A stretch of 8,503 bases of DNA from Bacteroidota bacterium (GTDB lineage Bacteria; Bacteroidota; Bacteroidia; Bacteroidales; UBA1556), in NCBI GenBank assembly GCA_003973505.1, contig QNXT01000219.1, positions 1-8,503 of the forward strand, written 5' to 3'. Below the pieces are notes generated by a model. It had not been told where the DNA came from, ran no database searches, and saw only the letters and a list, made by a program, of their open reading frames with translations. The translations under genes were made by a program, and so were the position numbers. Positions 6,257 through 8,503 of this stretch are shown here, piece after piece. Every line of letters begins with the position of its first letter. The stretch's first letter is position 1.

Positions 6257-8164
6257 TTATAATATTTCTTTTACAGCTTGATATATTCCATCTACATCAT
6301 AGCCACATTCTTTATACAATTCTGCTGGTGTACCATGCTCAATAAATCTGTCGGGGACACCTAATATTTTCAATGTATTTGTATAATTATGCTTAGTCAT
6401 AAATTCCGCAACCAAACTACCCAGACCGCCTACTACCGTACCATCTTCCACGGTAATTATTTTGTCAAAGGATTTTAAAGTTTGGTGTAATAGCTCTTCG
6501 TCAAATGGTTTTAGGAAGCGCATATCAATGATTTCCACTTCAATATCATCATTAGCTAAAAGGTCTGCTGCTTTTTGTGCAAAATTGCCCACATGACCAA
6601 TGCTTATGATTGCCGCATCATTACCATGTCGAATCACCCGACCTTTACCTATTTTCACCAATTCCATCTCATTATGCCAATCGGTATTTACTCCTCTTCC
6701 ACGTGGATAACGAATGGAAAATGGCCCCATATTATCTTGTTGGGCAGTAAACATCAGATTTCGTAATTCCATTTCGTTCATTGGTGCCGATACAATCATA
6801 TTGGGGACCAAACGAAGGTAGGCCAAATCAAATGCACCATGATGTGTTGGACCATCTTCCCCCACAAGTCCTCCACGATCGATACAGAAAATCACATTGA
6901 GTTTCTGTAGAGCAACATCATGAATTAATTGGTCGTAACCACGCTGCAAGAAAGTAGAATACACATTGCAAAAAGGTGTCATGCCTTGTGCTGCAAGACC
7001 TCCGGAATAAGTAACAGCATGTTGCTCGGCAATACCCACATCGAAAGTACGGTGAGGCATTTTCTCCATCATCATATTCAAAGAGCTACCACTTAACATG
7101 GCAGGCGTAATGGCTACAATTTTTTCATTCTTCTCTGCCAATTCAATAATGGCTTCACCAAAAACATCTTGATATTTTGGAGGCAAATGACTGGTGTCAG
7201 AACTCACTAATGCACCTGTTGATTTATTAAACTTTCCTGGTGCATGAAATTTCGTTTGATTAATTTCTGCCTGCTTAAAACCTTTTCCTTTTTTGGTAAT
7301 CACATGCAATAGCTTAGGACCATCGATGTTTTTCATGAGTTTAAACACACGAACCAAACGCTCTACATCATGGCCATCAACAGGACCGAAATAACGCATA
7401 TTAAGGGATTCCATAATTTCGGAACGTGTTAAAACAGATGTCTTAACCGATTGTAAAAAGCGACGTAGAATATTTCGAGGTGCAGGACCTTCTTTTCCCA
7501 AAACACCCAAGGCATTCCAGGTTTTATCTTTAATCTTATTATAAGCCTTTGAGGTAGTTACATCTAAAAGAAACTCTTTTAGTGAACCAACGCCCTTATC
7601 AATGGATATCCCATTATCATTTAGAACAACCAATAAATCAGCATTTTTACTCACACCCGCATTGTTTAAAGCTTCATAAGCTTCACCGCCAGTAAGTGCT
7701 CCATCACCAATTACGGCAATATGCTTTCGAGATTTATTTCCTTGCAATTGCGAGGCAATAGCCATACCTAAAGCGGCTGAAATAGAGGTAGAAGAATGTC
7801 CAACACCAAAAGCATCATATTCGCTTTCGGTCATTTTTGGGAAACCACTCACTCCATTTAATTTCCGATTGGTATGAAATTGTTTTTTTCTTCCTGTGAG
7901 GATTTTGTGTCCATAGGCCTGATGCCCAACATCCCACACTAATTTATCATCGGGGGTATTATAAACATAATGCAAAGCAACGGTCAATTCAACCACACCC
8001 AAGCTGGCACCGAAATGTCCAGGATTATCCGCTAAAGTATCCACAATAAAACCACGAAGCTCATCACATAGTTGTGGGAGTTGAGAAACTTTAAGTTTCT
8101 TCAAATCATCCGGACTATCGATATTTGATAATAAGGTTTCCTTTTTACCTTCTTGCTGCTCCAT
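6257..8164 (-). CDS. dxs: 1-deoxy-D-xylulose-5-phosphate synthase
   Basis: First enzyme of the MEP isoprenoid pathway: thiamine-diphosphate-dependent condensation of pyruvate and glyceraldehyde-3-phosphate to DXP with loss of CO2, cytosolic homodimer. The protein is full length at 635 residues (E. coli about 620). Seen in order: NPGHFGASLG with His50 and WDVGHQAYGHK with His81 (substrate/TPP histidines); the TPP-Mg2+ motif GDGALTGG (153-160) ending with NN (167-168); LNDNGISI (181-188); FGPVDGHD (259-266); the second-domain GIAEQHAV (377-384) with Glu380, the expected proton relay for the thiazolium; GGLVGEDGPTHHG (431-443) with His441; and the transketolase C-terminal domain from about 505 (IIDMRFLKPFDEELL, TVEDG, GTPAEL). 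No key residue is missing. The start at 8164 leaves about 30 residues before the conserved core, as in relatives. It follows rseP by 51 bp on the same strand. The product also feeds thiamine and pyridoxal phosphate synthesis. Confidence 0.98.
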   Translation of the reverse strand: MEQQEGKKETLLSNIDSPDDLKKLKVSQLPQLCDELRGFIVDTLADNPGHFGASLGVVELTVALHYVYNTPDDKLVWDVGHQAYGHKILTGRKKQFHTNRKLNGVSGFPKMTESEYDAFGVGHSSTSISAALGMAIASQLQGNKSRKHIAVIGDGALTGGEAYEALNNAGVSKNADLLVVLNDNGISIDKGVGSLKEFLLDVTTSKAYNKIKDKTWNALGVLGKEGPAPRNILRRFLQSVKTSVLTRSEIMESLNMRYFGPVDGHDVERLVRVFKLMKNIDGPKLLHVITKKGKGFKQAEINQTKFHAPGKFNKSTGALVSSDTSHLPPKYQDVFGEAIIELAEKNEKIVAITPAMLSGSSLNMMMEKMPHRTFDVGIAEQHAVTYSGGLAAQGMTPFCNVYSTFLQRGYDQLIHDVALQKLNVIFCIDRGGLVGEDGPTHHGAFDLAYLRLVPNMIVSAPMNEMELRNLMFTAQQDNMGPFSIRYPRGRGVNTDWHNEMELVKIGKGRVIRHGNDAAIISIGHVGNFAQKAADLLANDDIEVEIIDMRFLKPFDEELLHQTLKSFDKIITVEDGTVVGGLGSLVAEFMTKHNYTNTLKILGVPDRFIEHGTPAELYKECGYDVDGIYQAVKEIL

Positions 8165-8189
8165 GCTTATATCAGTTTTTATTGCTCGA

Positions 8190-8197
8190 CAAATTTA
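8190..8197 (-). promoter_or_regulatory. Candidate -7 box between rseP and dxs
   Basis: The minus strand reads TAAATTTG, a perfect TAnnTTTG, 25 bp upstream of the dxs ATG and inside the 51-bp gap after rseP. No TTG lies at the expected -33 position. It may be an internal promoter for dxs in addition to transcription coming from rseP. Confidence 0.35.
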
Positions 8198-8215
8198 GGC
8201 TTTTTAGACTTATTT

Positions 8216-8435
8216 TTAGCGAATAAAATTTTTCCAGATGTCATTTAGAATCACAAAAACCATCAATGATAGTAATATGGCCATTCCAACCATTTGAGCT
8301 CGTTCTTGAAATTTGTCGGAAAGGGGTTTACGCATAATGATTTCGAAAGTCAAAAACATAACATGACCACCATCCAAAGCAGGAATGGGTAGTAGGTTCA
8401 TAAAAGCCAAAATAAGCGATATCTTTCCAGAACAT
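8216..8435 (-). CDS. rseP: RseP-like M50 site-2 protease, C-terminal part, frame apparently broken near the right edge
   Basis: The C-terminal end of a RIP metalloprotease that cleaves membrane-embedded substrates such as anti-sigma factors in the inner membrane. From 8422 down to the TAA at 8216-8218 one frame reads ISLILAFMN, then LLPIPALDGGHV with the conserved LDG aspartate that is the third zinc ligand, then the KPLSDKFQERAQMVGM segment and a final hydrophobic helix ending NDIWKNF. These match the family in the right order. The first 350 or so residues, including HExxH and the PDZ domain, lie beyond the window. Upstream the frame breaks: a second frame (8409-8435) reads MFWKDIAYF, which fits the residues expected just before SLILAFMN in this family. 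This suggests a net frameshift at 8409-8419, real or from assembly. A TTG at 8408-8410 could open the downstream frame but is clearly internal to the family. dxs follows by 51 bp. Confidence 0.85.
8409..8419 (-). other. 11-nt sequence at the rseP frame break (possible collapsed tandem repeat)
   Basis: The minus strand has one copy of TCGCTTATTTT exactly where the two rseP frames meet. Two tandem copies would join MFWKDIAYF to SLILAFMN in one frame with the spacing seen in other RseP proteins. The single copy is what is seen; the lost copy is inference. Confidence 0.4.
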
Positions 8436-8503
8436 TTAACATTTGTAAAAATGGTTCAGTAAGCTCAGAGAACCGTTCTGCTGAAACTCATCAGGAAATC
8501 GTA
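8436..8503 (-). other. Edge segment that should encode RseP but is closed in all three minus frames
   Basis: All three minus-strand frames contain stops here: TGA at 8456-8458 and another nearby in the frame of the rseP end, TAA at 8436-8438 in the frame of MFWKDIAYF, and a TGA-TGA pair near 8490 in the third. No stretch gives a convincing match to the region preceding FW in RseP. The G+C of the outer 49 bases (about 47%) looks higher than the surroundings. This may be low-quality or chimeric sequence at a contig end, or decay of the gene. Confidence 0.45.

Noticed and set aside
8408..8410. TTG as the start of a separate small membrane protein of about 64 residues
   Set aside because: The frame begins within the conserved LAFMN segment of the M50 C-terminal domain and lacks the protease core, so it is an internal fragment of rseP.
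8443..8503. Open stretch reading FPDEF... in one minus frame, which recalls the FP motif before FW in RseP
   Set aside because: The distance to FW is too long (about 19 residues against roughly 6), a TAA interrupts it, and an open run of about 20 codons is expected by chance in AT-rich DNA.
1..8503. A novel defence system, mobile element or other undescribed multi-gene system
   Set aside because: No nuclease, recombinase, transposase, toxin pair, reverse transcriptase, long direct repeats or array was seen; gene content is ordinary metabolism and transport.

Overview
The window is an AT-rich piece of chromosome from a member of the Bacteroidota, probably a Bacteroidales/Marinilabiliales-like lineage. 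This rests on three things: perfect TAnnTTTG promoter -7 boxes (the Bacteroidota sigma-factor consensus) in front of most apparent transcription units, protein sequences typical of that phylum, and the rseP-dxs linkage. The content is mostly housekeeping. I see no tRNA, rRNA, CRISPR array, transposase, integrase or phage gene.

Layout, left to right. Positions 1-838 (minus) hold a low-specificity L-threonine aldolase cut by the left edge. A 176-bp divergent promoter region (839-1014) separates it from a plus-strand gene (1015-2190) for a secreted, beta-barrel-like outer-membrane protein of unknown function. That gene converges on a run of minus-strand genes filling the rest of the window. In transcription order (right to left) these are: the 3' end of rseP (M50 site-2 protease, 8216 to about 8435), dxs (6257-8164), a Na+/Ca2+ exchanger with eukaryotic NCKX-like signatures (5119-6165), a tryptophan-rich 117-residue protein of unknown function (4731-5084), a flavin reductase-like FMN split-barrel protein (4074-4679) and a lipoprotein 5'-nucleotidase/metallophosphoesterase (2242-4026).

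Likely working units. rseP and dxs are 51 bp apart. In many Bacteroidota dxr lies directly upstream of rseP, so this looks like a locus joining the MEP isoprenoid pathway to envelope proteolysis, with dxr predicted just outside the right edge. The exchanger and the 117-residue gene (34-bp gap) may share a transcript. The flavin reductase gene has its own promoter candidate and is 47 bp upstream of the nucleotidase gene, which has none, so those two are probably co-transcribed.

The points most worth a second look are the NCKX-type acidic residues in the exchanger, the broken rseP frame at the right edge (explained neatly by loss of one copy of an 11-nt tandem repeat), and the two proteins of unknown function. 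I found no convincing new multi-gene system. No gene-free stretch exceeds 300 bases.
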